A DNA stretch of 64,000 nucleotides, from NCBI GenBank assembly GCA_905250115.1, contig CAJNOI010000009.1, positions 62,001 through 126,000 of the forward strand, read 5' to 3'. Origin of the DNA: Adineta steineri. Taxonomy: Eukaryota > Rotifera > Eurotatoria > Adinetida > Adinetidae. The position numbers were made by a program, and so were the translations under genes. Numbering within the stretch: position 1 is the first letter of the stretch; the number at the start of each line of letters is the position of its first letter. The notes beneath the pieces are model-generated. The model did no database searches and was not told the origin of the DNA. It saw nothing but the letters and a program-made list of their open reading frames with translations. This document shows, piece by piece, positions 40,540 to 51,900 of this stretch.

Positions 40540-41199
40540 ATCGAGACTAGAGATGAACATGGTGAAATCTAGTCCCGGCAATAGAATTGGACATATCACT
40601 GTTCTCTCTCTCTCGGAGAGAAGAGCCTAGCAGAAATAAATTGTTTGTTTGTATGTCCGCAGGGTCAAAAAAACATCGAAGAGCAATTTTCCGGAAAAGA
40701 CATTTCTTGAGGTATTTCGATGTGGGGACTTCGAATCTGAGGTCTGTTGGGTGACCATGATCAGGGGCGGGGATCAAGAAGGAGATATGTCAAAAAAATA
40801 TCAAAGAGAAATTTTTCATGGTTTTCTGGTAAATGTGAAGAGGCTGTATTTCTACGAGAAAGAGCTAAGCGAGTCCTCGGACAAACGTTACTTGCTATCT
40901 AAAAGCGTAATAAAGTTTCAAATACTACGTTTTGTAGAAAGATGTTTTCTCTACAAAATAAGACTATCGCGAACACTGAGTGATTATCATAGACGAAGAA
41001 AATGGCGTCAAGATCGATCATATTTCCTAAATTATTTGATAATGACGGTCTGTGGAATACTTTAAAACATACAGGTAGAAAGAGCAAATATTTCTCTATA
41101 AAATGCGTAGTTGAACAATAAAGTTGATGAAATAGCAAGCAAATTTTTGACCGGGACTAAAAAATATTTTTTGGTCCAGTGCACATCTCTAATCGAGAC
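40540..41199. mobile_element. hAT-type MITE with 8-bp target duplication
   Basis: Element 40548-41191 (644 bp) between perfect ATCGAGAC duplications (40540-40547 and 41192-41199). The ends read TAGAGATGAACATGG and, in reverse complement, TAGAGATGTGCACTGG. A second inverted block, TAGTCCCGG, lies inside each end. The 8-bp duplication and TAGAGATG ends point to the hAT superfamily. No transposase, so it is non-autonomous. It carries repeat family R copy B inside, and lies between convergent CFAP96 and the guanylate kinase gene. Confidence 0.85.
40600..40894 (-). repeat. Dispersed repeat family R, copy B
   Basis: About 295 bp in reverse orientation within the hAT MITE. In its own sense it runs from CAAGTAACGTTTGTCCGAGG to CTCTTCTCTCCGAGAG. 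Shares GACCCTGCGGACATACAAAC and the CTTTCTCGTAGAAAT block with the other copies. A 138-codon open frame crossing it is not considered a gene. Confidence 0.72.
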
Positions 41200-41410
41200 A
41201 GAAATTTAGCAAATGTGATTAAAATGTAATAGGAAAAAATTTAATTATTTTTTTTACAATAATCTTTATCAAAATGACTCAGAAAAAGAAAAAAATACAA
41301 TAAACTATTCACTGGAATAAATAAATATATATTTATATATGTATTGCTCACTACAATAGAAACAAAAACATAGAAAACTAAAACATTCTACTGAATAGTT
41401 GTTATTATTG

Positions 41411-42338
41411 TTATTTATGTTGCTTTAAAACTGTTTCAATATCCTAGAAAAAAATTTGAAAAAAAAAATTTTTTTTCTTATATAATTATTAAATAACTTA
41501 CTTTACGAAGAACCTCTTTTAAATCTTTATAAGCAACATCAAGTTTGTCATTGATTATAATATGATCATATACACCGGGTTGTTTACTAAATTCCATTGA
41601 TTCTTTCGATTCTTTTAAACGTCTACCTATTGCACTTTCATCATCGGTTTTACGAGCACGTAAACGTTTTTCGAGTATTTCATAACTTGGTGGACTTATA
41701 TAAATACATAATGGATGAAGATCGCTTTTTTTAATATTTTGAACACCTTGTTTATCAACATCAAGTACACATATGCGACCTGTTTTTGCTACATCTTCAA
41801 CAGCTTTTTTACTAATGAAAAACAAAGTAAAAAGAGTTAAAAAGAAAGAAAGTCATAATTCATTTTATTAACCTTGTTCCATAGAGATTGGATGAAAATT
41901 CTGTTGTCTCAAGAAAATCACCATTACTAATCATTTTTTTCATTTGATCTTGTGGTACAAAATGATATTCTACTCATCAGAATTATCGTTGTTATTATTA
42001 TTAGTTATGAAAACAAAAATATTAAATACCTCGACCATTTTGTTCACCAGCTCGAGGTGATCGTGTAGTGTCTAATAAAAACAATGAATATGTATATGAT
42101 TTTAAGATATAATACAACGACATACGAGAAACACTGAAAGAAAACGCTGTTGGATATTCTTTAAACAATTGATTAATTAATGTGCTTTTGCCAGATCTAT
42201 TAAAAAAAATAAATAAATATTTATTCATTATCCTCGAATTGAATGCTATTGTTTTGTTAATAGACTATAAAAAACACACTTTCTAGTTTACCCGCTCGGA
42301 CCAGATACAACAATAGGGCGCGATTTGGTTGAAACCAT
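41411..42338 (-). CDS. GUK1: Guanylate kinase
   Basis: Six exons on minus: 42338-42292, 42196-42126, 42071-42030, 41972-41873, 41811-41502, 41443-41411; 200 aa, the normal size. Phosphorylates GMP to GDP with ATP in the cytosol. The P-loop GPSGSGKST is split by the first intron. SVSHTTRSPRAGEQNG binds GMP, followed by GDFLETTEFSSNLYGT, RICVLDVDKQGVQNIK and the lid/base motif RLRARKTDDE. All key residues are present. The ATG follows an acceptor-like TTTATTAG by 25 nt, and the BUD31 stop is 397 bp upstream on the same strand. Confidence 0.95.
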
Positions 42339-42734
42339 TGTGGCAAAAGTTCGAAATCCTATTCTAATAAACAATGAAATAGAAAAAATAATATTATTAA
42401 TAACATTATTTTACCGGAGATGACTAATCATGATATATTATTTCGAAATGAAATCTTGTTATTAAATTTTCGACACTAATCTAGAAAAACACAAATATAA
42501 AGTTTGATTCTTTCATAGACCTGTCTTCAGCTGATAACAAGACTATCAACTATTTCGTATTGATTTTTAATAAAAACAACTTAATTATAAATCTTTTCGT
42601 TTGTTTATGAATCAAACAACAGTCTTTATTTTATTTTTTGATGTATCGTTCTCTTTTTTTTTACAATAAACAAAACAGAAAATGAAAAAAGAGAAATACA
42701 ATGAGACAAAAACGAAGAGAAATATACATACACA

Positions 42735-43270
42735 TTAACCAGAACATCCACGACAACCACAATGAACACATTCAACAACTTTTCCTTCTTCTAATTTCTC
42801 TTTTGGTACACGACAAATACATTTTTTATTGAAATTTGTATCACGTGGTTGAATACAACGAAGACAACAAAGATTTTCATAACCTTGTTTTTTCCATTGA
42901 GCTACAAAGACATAAAATTGTTTTTACTGCGAAGAAAAAAATGCATCACTTACCAATTAAATTTTTATCACCAATTGATTGTTTAATACAAAAATCATAT
43001 AATTCTTTACTTATTGTCTTACGTTTATAATAAAGATCATAGAGATAACGTGATTTTTGATGATGAATTTTAAATATTGGCCATAATGTTTCGACTTTTC
43101 GTTTACCATCATGTGGTGCTAATTCAGCTTCACGCATTTTTGCTTCAATTTCATCTAATGTTGGTTCAATTAAATCCCTAAAATAGAATTTTTATATTAA
43201 TTAAGAAATATTTTTATATTACTTACCATCCATCTGGTGGTGGTTTGTTACCTTTTCGTACTTTGACCAT
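42735..43270 (-). CDS. BUD31: BUD31/G10 spliceosomal protein
   Basis: Three exons on minus: 43270-43227, 43177-42954, 42901-42735; 144 aa, the same length as the human protein. Component of the activated spliceosome (NTC-related). The family is nearly invariant and so is this copy: [58 protein letters not shown] and the Cys-rich end [13 protein letters not shown]...[11 protein letters not shown] with its zinc-binding cysteines. The start follows a TTGTTGTAG acceptor-like site by 12 nt. The NUP153-like stop is 258 bp upstream on the same strand. Confidence 0.97.
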
Positions 43271-43528
43271 GTTTGAAATAATCTACAACAAAAATTGTAT
43301 AATAGTTACTTTTGTTTTATTTTTTATTAATTTCTTGTTTTTCTGTTCTTTTTCATTACTCTCAAAAACGAAAACAAACTATTACATTTCTGTTTATCCA
43401 AACACACACGCATATGAGAGATACAAAGAACAAAAAAACACGCACACACGAACACACGCACACAGGAAAAAAAGAAAGAAAGAAAAGCACGATAATCAAT
43501 AATATTGTTTAAAAAATTCGGGCTGTTT

Positions 43529-46500
43529 TTATGGATTTCTTCGACGTCTAGCTCTAAGCATAGGTCGTGGTGAACCTCCACTGCCAATGTTAAACATACT
43601 GAAAATGAAAAAATGAAATAAAATAAAATAATTAAGTTGAAATAATTCTTACTCCGATATTCCATCTGTGGAACTTGGAAGATCTGTTGTTGAAAATGGA
43701 TTCGAAGGCGATGATGTTGCTGGTGTAGAGAATGAAAATGAAGACATACTTGCGGATGTTGTTGGTGGTAAGCCGAAACTATATGTATTTGATGCTAATG
43801 AAGGTGATCCAATGCCAAACATCGGTGTTGTTGATGACTGAGGTGCAAATGAAAAACCACCAGTAGAAACAACTGGAGTTACTGAAGATTGATTAGTATT
43901 TGATGGGATTCCAAAACTAAACGATGGTGGATTTGATGAAGTAAGAGTTGAAAATGAATTTGTAGATTTGTCAAATGATATTGGAGTTGTACCAAATGGG
44001 GTAATTGTACCAAATGCAGGTGCAGCAGTTGTATTCATTGGTGAATTAAGTGTTGGTGTCATGGATTTTGGAGAAGTATTCACTCCGAAAGCGAATGGAG
44101 GATTTGTTGCTGTTGTTGACGAAGGTGCAATACTAAAACTACTATTATTACCAAATGCAGGTAGAGCTGATGTTGTAGTTGTTGGTGCAGCCATAAAATT
44201 ACTTGGGCTGGAAAAAGTACTCGTTGTTGGTAGCACTGGAAACATTGAAGTAGTACTAGTAGAAGATACTGGCGTTACCGTTGAAAAACCAAATAAATTT
44301 GGAGCGGTTGAAGTGCTTGCTGTTAAAGAGGATGCTGAAGTAGCAAATGGAACTGCAAATGTTGTTGAAGGATTGGATGAAACTGTTGTAGTTGTCGGTG
44401 CTGTTGTTACTGTGGTACTACCAAATGATCCAAAAGGTATTGACGGTGGTAGATTGAGTGTCATTCCAACAGTTGATGGAACAGCAGAACTTGTAGGAAC
44501 TGCAGTAAGATTTGTCGATGGTAATGAAGCAAAAGATGGGAATGATGTACCAATTTGAAAGGAATTACTTGTAGTAGTATTAGGAGCAGGAGTTAATGAT
44601 TTATTGAATGGTATTGTACCAGATGATAGTTGTGCACTAGTAGTAGTAGAGTTTTCTTTTGTCGTTGTCACGCCGAATAAAGGTAAATCATTAGTAGCTA
44701 CGGGATTTTCTTTTGGTATTGTTGTTGGGAATGCGATTGGTGTTGTACCAAACATTGGAGGAAATGTACTGCTTAATACTGGATTCGCTGTTGTAGTTGT
44801 CATGGGCGATGGTGTTACACCAAATCTTAATATAGGAGAACTAGTAGTCACTGGAGCAGTCGTAATACTCGTATTTTGTGTAGAAGTTGTAGATGCTATA
44901 CCAAATATTGGTGCAGAAAAATTAATAGCTGTATTTTCTTTGGTTGTAACTGGTGTAGTACCGAATGAAGGAAATGCAGTAGTAATAGTACTTGTAGTTA
45001 TAACTGGTGACGAAGTTGATAATACATTTTCTTTAGTAGTTGTTTGATTAGTAACAGGAATAACCGGTGTAGATATACTTGATTCTTTTGCAATCACAGT
45101 TGATGCTACTTGTTCTTTTTCGACTGTTTCTGCTGGTTTAATCGCTTAATTAAAAAATAGAATATATAGTTATTTTTCTTTTTTTTATTCTTTTAAACTT
45201 ACCACTTAATTTTTTATAATTTGGATTAATTCCATGACAAAGTGAGCAGGATGCTGTTTGTACGGCATGTTCTTTAGTGCAACATGGACATTTCCAAACG
45301 GGTTCAGTAGGACGTGAAGATAAAAACGGAATTTTTGGCATAGTAGTAGCATTTATCGATGGATAAATTGTTGCAGTAGTATTCACGCTCGCTTTTCCAA
45401 TAAGTGAAGGAACAACTAATTTAAAAAAATAATTTCTTTTCAGATTATACAAAAAAGAATTAATACCATACCTGCATCTCTCCGACATTTTTCAGGATAT
45501 TTATTGGCATATTCTTGTTGAGCTCGAGCAAATTTTGGCCATGAAAATGGTGTAATATCACCGAGTACCTTTAAAATAAAATATAACTATTAAATTTCAT
45601 GTAATCTTTTCTTTATTTACTTTAGGTTTGGTAATAGTAATTGATGGTATGGATGATGTTTTTTTTTCAATTGTAATTGAACTATTTGTTTGAATTTGTG
45701 GAATAATCGGAGCCGATGATACTTCATTTTGACTATCAATTGCAGAAGTTATACGGTCAGATGTTTGACTTGATTCTACAATTGGAATCTACAAATTAAA
45801 AAAAAAACATTTATTAAATTCTAATAATAATAATTAAAAATATCTTACATCACATTGAATTCCACATTCTTTTTCTGGTACTTTTAATCGTTTTGATACT
45901 GGAGAAGTTGTAATCGATTTCTGTTCTTCAATCGCTGATACAGATGCTCTAAAAAAAAAGGGAATCAATTATTTAATAAAGAGACGACTTTTTTTATATT
46001 GAATACATACGGTTGACTATCAAGTGTATGATTATGTCGTATACAATCTTTTAAAGTTCGTTGACGAAGTCTTTCAATATAAGGTAAACGACGTGAATTA
46101 TTTGATGTATAATTACCACCTAACATATGTCTTTGATTGGATACCTATAATAACAAAAAAAGTTTTTTAAATAAATATTTCGTCCTATTAATCAATTAAT
46201 AATTACTGGATTTGTTAATGTTGCTGAAGATTGTTGATGATTTGATATTGATGATTGTGATCGATTAGTTAGACTAGTTGCTAATAAATGATTAGCTGAA
46301 AATTCATTTGACTGAAGATTTGTTGTGTTCTAAAGAATAATATTTTTATTATTGGTAGAAAAAAGAAAAATATTTGTACTTACGTGTTTACCAGTAGAGA
46401 AAAGAGGTGATTTTGATGGATCATAATTTAATGTTGAACCTCGATAAGTTGAAGTAATAGGATAACGTTGTTTCGATCGATTTATTCTCTCATAATAATT

Positions 46501-47034
46501 TTGTTGAGTAGTTGTATGATGATGTAGAATTGGTGTTGTGCTTGTTGATGATATATGAGTATCTGTTGAACTACTTGTAGATGGTGATGGTTTATCATCT
46601 CCAAGATAAATATTTGTCGAAGTAGTAGATTGATAGTTAGCAGTACGACGTCGTTTTTTTTCTTGTTCAGCTGATGGTACATCTCGACTATTATTATCTT
46701 CATCATCAGTCAATTGTGCTCCATCGTCTTTCGTAGATGAATAACGATCTAAATATTAAAAATAAATTACTCGTTAGAAGAAGAAAAACAGAATCAATCG
46801 TACTATTTGAATAACTACTTGTAGTAATTGTAGTAGTGCCTGTTGGCTCTATTTGTTGTTCATTATTATTTTTGTCAGGTGAACCAGATCTTTTTCGTTT
46901 CTAAAAATGAAATTATTGAAAAAACAAATTATTAAATATTATTAACTTACAGAACGATCTGTTTCATTATCAGTCGAGAATAAAAATGATGGATGCAAAA
47001 ATTTCGAAACCACATCTTTGACTTTATGCATCAT
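43529..47034 (-). CDS. NUP153-like FG nucleoporin
   Basis: Eleven exons on minus: 47034-46951, 46900-46804, 46748-46384, 46329-46207, 46144-46011, 45948-45849, 45788-45621, 45568-45472, 45415-45203, 45144-43650, 43598-43529; 981 aa. A nuclear-basket nucleoporin candidate. N-terminus: KVKDVVSKFLHPSF; a basic KKRRR stretch; Ser/Thr-rich linker. One RanBP2-type zinc finger near residue 431 (WKCPCC...CSLC), which binds Ran in NUP153. The long exon 10 (about 465-955) is an FG-repeat domain (PMFGTTP, PLFGVTT, NLFGFST) that contacts transport receptors. The Arg-rich end PMLRARRRRNP resembles the NUP153 C-terminus. NUP153 normally has four or five fingers, so one is reduced; other FG nucleoporins with a finger are the alternative. 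Long antisense frames over the FG repeats are artefacts. Confidence 0.78.
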
Positions 47035-48904
47035 AGTCTAGAAAACAAGAATGAATATCTATTATTTATATATCAAAAAAGCAAACCTCATTTTCATTCT
47101 TATTATGAAATTCTCGTACAACAGTACAATTAGCAAGAGATGACTGCTTACAAGTCAATTAAAGCAAAACTACATACATATCAAAAAAAGCAAACAAGCG
47201 TGCAAAAAATAGCAATAAGTATCTACAATACTTACAAATGAACGAGAAAAATAGTACAATGACACTGAGCCAATGCAAATGTCTGAAGAATAACAAGCAA
47301 AAAAAATGAGAGAATGAGAATATAATATACCTTTATGTTGTAGTAGTATAGGAAAAAAACTGATGAGTCACTCTCAACCACGAAAAAATGATGTTGACTG
47401 TCTGTTTGCCTGTCTTACGAAATACAACTCAATACCCACAACGAGGAAGCGACGCCATTATAAAAAATAATGTTAAAGACCTCAATAAATCGAAATGAAA
47501 AAATTATATGCAATCAATAATAAAAATAGTATGTTATTATAATGATTATATATATGTATGGTGTAAATAAAATAGAATATTTGTCACTACAGATGTCGCT
47601 CGAATCTTGAAAATCAATTCTTATAGTATCTTCAACAGAACAAAGACTTTAATCCCGGAAAGTCATAGAAAAAAACATAGTAACAAAGAACAAAAAGCGA
47701 AACCTTAGATGTATATACATCACTGTATTTTGTTCGTTCTGTATTCGTTTACTTCATTTGCCCTTCAGTTGTACTTCACTCACTTGCACACTTCAAATCT
47801 TTAGTTGAAGTATTGCAACAGCACTTTTTTTTTCTATTGGATAAAGAATAATTATACGTTCATTATAAGTATTTGATTATGGTTCATATATACTACTACT
47901 ACTACTACTACTACTACTAGCATAATATAGTGAACTCCAAGTGATAAATATTAAACGTATTCAATACAAAAGAGAGAACGAAGTAAATCACTTCAATATG
48001 CAAATTAGTGAGAAATTGAGTGATTTAATTTCAAAAAGAAAAGAAAGAGAAGTGTAAAATATTTCATGTATTTTATTTCGATCGATTTCTGCGTCTTTAC
48101 AAATAAAACTCAAGAGATTAACCCTAAAGGTTTAATGAATTTTATTGACATTGCAGTCATTTAAGATATTTCAATAATAAATTGATCAATAAAAGTATTA
48201 TTTTTAGTAATGGAATTTTATAATAATGTACATGTTTTCAACAAAAACAATGTCATAGGTTAATAAACCCATAAGCATCATAAGATATATCTATTAGGTA
48301 GCAGAACAATGGAACATTTAGTTACGTCTGCACATAGTAAAGAACTTGAGGCACAGAGAGAAATGAATTCAATGAAAAGAAGATAAATAGAAGGTATGAC
48401 ACATATTCTTCTTTGTACTTACCGCAACGAATTAAATAAAATCCATTTTCATTCGACAAGTGTGACCAACATGTACTTTTTTTTATTGTTAATGTACGAA
48501 TTCGTTATGTTACAATTAGTTCTACTAAATGGATATTTTATTATTCAAAATAATTTTTGTTTTCGTAAGTTCTTATGAAATATGATCCACATAGAATATA
48601 TTTTAGATAATACAGATTATCTTCCTTGTAAAGTGCGACAACAATTTTTATGATTTAAATTATAGAGGTCACTGTTATTAGTAAGATTAACTGTATGGAG
48701 GATCTGATCAATGCTAGGTAACTACTAGTTCAATAATTCGCATGGCGGATTTAATTGAACAAAGATTGGTTTGATTTTAATCTAATATTATTATTGTCAC
48801 CAAAGAAGACTTCTTAATTGTATTTTTTTCTATTCTAGAAGAAGAACATCTTGAATGTCGAATAAGATTGGTATGTGAATTTCTTGTCGCGTATATAAAA
48901 AAAA
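47035..48904. promoter_or_regulatory. Divergent intergenic region, NUP153-like and C2CD3
   Basis: 1.87 kb between opposite starts. Contains a (TAC)n run at 47891-47919 and no supported gene. A TATATAAA-like stretch lies at 48892-48900, directly before the C2CD3 ATG. Confidence 0.5.
47891..47919. repeat. (TAC)n microsatellite
   Basis: A pure TAC/CTA trinucleotide run of about ten units in the divergent intergenic region. Confidence 0.9.
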
Positions 48905-51900
48905 ATGTCGAATACAACAACTGGAAAACGTCCAACAACACCAAAAAGTATGTTAAGACTGATTTTCATTAGGAAATTTTTAAATTAATCTATATTAGAA
49001 CGACAAAATCGATCACAATCACAACAAAAAAATCGTAATCAAGAAGATGTTTGTGTTCGAACAAGTTTACCACCATTTGTCGAAGGTCCTGTCTATGCAA
49101 ATCTTATTTGTCATATTCCGAAATTACAATGGAATGCAAAACATCAATCATTTTGTCGATTTGTGAATATTAAAGTATCATGGTGGGGTGAAGATGATAC
49201 ATCAGCCTTATTCAAGTAAATTATTTACAAGACAAATTAATTTTTTTTTGTGTTCTTTCTTTTTACAGACCTCAAGTATCTGGTATTGCATCCTCATCAT
49301 CCCATCAACCGAGTACAACAGCTAAATATTATATTCGAAGTGAACTTAAACAATTTACGAAATATTTAACAGGTATTTTATGAAATAATTATTGTTTAAA
49401 AATATTTGTTTTTTATCTAGATGCTGCTGAGCTTGTACTGAAAGTGTTTGATTCGGATAATAATCGTCTTATAGGTACTGCTAAAGTACAAAATTTATCT
49501 ACACTTTCAATTAACAATCCAATCAAAGGTTATCAATCTATATTTACGAATAAAGGTGATAAATTAGGTGAAGTTTTTGTTTCACTTCGTATATTTTTAC
49601 CTGGAAGTAAGCCGTCTTTTTGTTTATTTAATACATATAAATAATTCTATTTTAGCTCACGATAGTAACGAAAATCTGACAGCAATGAGTATTATATCAG
49701 ATACAAGTAATCCACCATCACGACGTAGTTCATTTGGTGCTAATGATTATAATCAAGTAGATTTGAATTTTAGAGTAAAATCGAATAAATAATTAATTTC
49801 TAGGCTGATCAATTGGAAGGTGGTTCACGAACATATAAACTTGATCGAGCTTATAATGCAGAATATTCAAATGATAATACCATAAAACAACAACGTTTTG
49901 ATACAACTGTACCATTTAAACCCTATGCAACAGATTCAAATTATGTCCAACCAGGTTAATAAATTGATTGAAAGTAATTTCTTAATTATATTTTTTTCTA
50001 CAATTTAGGTGTACAAGCATATAAAGAACAACCAACTGGTAAAGTAGTTGAAGCATTAATTGAACGGGCTAATCGTCTTCGTGAAGATATGATAAAATCA
50101 TCAGCACAAAAAACGACAATAAATGAAAAAGAAAATGATCCTATTAATTATATTTTATCGAATAATAATAATAATTCGGAAATTCTTAGTACTCAATATA
50201 AAACAAAATCAATTGATATTGATCCATTACTTGATAATGAAAATGTTTGTGATATGCTTGGTATAAATACATCTTTAAAATTAACTGGAGATCTTAATAA
50301 TTCAAATGATTCAATTTTAACTGATCTCGAAGGATTAGAATATGAACAAAGTTTATTAGATGATCTACTCTATGGTGGTGATGGAGTAAACAATAGTAAT
50401 AATAATATTTCAAATATTATAACAAATAAACGTCCACCACACGGAAAACCACCATCAGGACGTTCACGTAGTCCAAGTATAACACGTGCTGGTCGATTAT
50501 CAAATCGTTCTCGTTCAGCACGAAGTACTGATAGTGATACGGCATCACGTGTTTCATTTGATATGCCTAGTTCTGATCTTGATGATAGTGGAAATGGTAA
50601 GAGACGAAGGGAGAAAAAAATGAATCTTTTTTTTAATCCTATTCTTTTCTCATTTTTAGAAAGTCATGATGATGATAATCATCTTTGTATCGAACGTGTC
50701 CAACTATTAAATCATGTTCGTACAGCTCGTGTTCGTATTGATCAATTACGTTTAAATGTTCTTAATAATGATCGAGACTCTCCATCACATTCATCATTTG
50801 GACGAACCAATAAAAGTAAACGAGCAATGTAAGACAAAATTTTCTCTAATAAAACAAAAACAATTTTTAATACATTTTCTTTATACAAGGACTTATTTCA
50901 TTGAATATCAATTCCCTGTTATTGCAAATAGCCGTGATGGTCAAAAAAATGAAGCAACACAAGTAATGAAAATCGCTTCCAAACGTTTTGAATCCAATAA
51001 TGATATTATATTTTCACATTTATCAACATATCCATGTTTATTTACTGAAACAATTTTAAAAAATTGGTGGCGTTCATTACTAATCTTTAAAATCTATAGT
51101 CGTATGTCAGGTACAACAAGTCCAGAACAAATTGGTTTTGCTGTTTTACCACTTCGAAATATATTAAAAGCTGATAGTTTACATTTAGAACACGATTTAA
51201 ATGTTATTGATCGTACACAAATGAATCAACAAAAACTTCCAAATAAAATTGCAAAGAAATTTTCTATAGGAAATTTACATGTTATGCTTGAACTTGATTC
51301 TGATGTAACTAATTTTAAACTTGAACTTGATCGTATTCGACTTATTGAACAAATGAAACCTAAAAAACAACGAACTGGAAAAATAAAGAAAAGTAAAAAA
51401 AAATCCAAACAAATTACAATTAATCCAAATAATAATTTACAACTGCCCAAAGCTTTTACAAGCGAAGGATTCATGGCAAATAATACAACAACAGAATTAG
51501 AAGATGGATTTGTTGTACAAATTTATCTTTCAGTAATTGAAGCACGAAATATTTTACAAATACAAAGTAATAGGAAAAGAAGTTTACATTGAGAAAGATT
51601 TATTTATTTATTTCTTTAGATAATCAACCACGAAATCCATATTTTGTTTGTCGAGCATTTTGGAATGAAGAACCAATAACGTCAGTTGTTTGTTGGGGAA
51701 GTTCATCGCCAAGATTTAATTTTGAACAGGTTTGATATCGTTTATTTACAAGAAATTTATGTTTATGTTTTCTTCTTTTGTATGCAGAAAATTCCATTAT
51801 TACTCACAAAATCAACTTTAGAAAAAATGCATCATAATTTTATCGTAATTGAATTATGGGATAAAAAGATTAATGGTCCAGCTGATATAATAATTGGAAT

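Noticed and set aside
40649-41065. 138-codon frame in the hAT MITE
   Set aside because: It covers repeat R and MITE interior; no conserved domain, and copy A does not keep the frame.
43968-45047. Two long + strand frames opposite the FG domain
   Set aside because: Composition mirrors the Thr/Ser/FG repeats of the minus-strand exon; no start context, splice sites or domain.
47360-47388. CTGATGA...CGAAA resembling a hammerhead ribozyme core
   Set aside because: The bases between cannot form a proper stem II, and no pairing for stems I and III was found.
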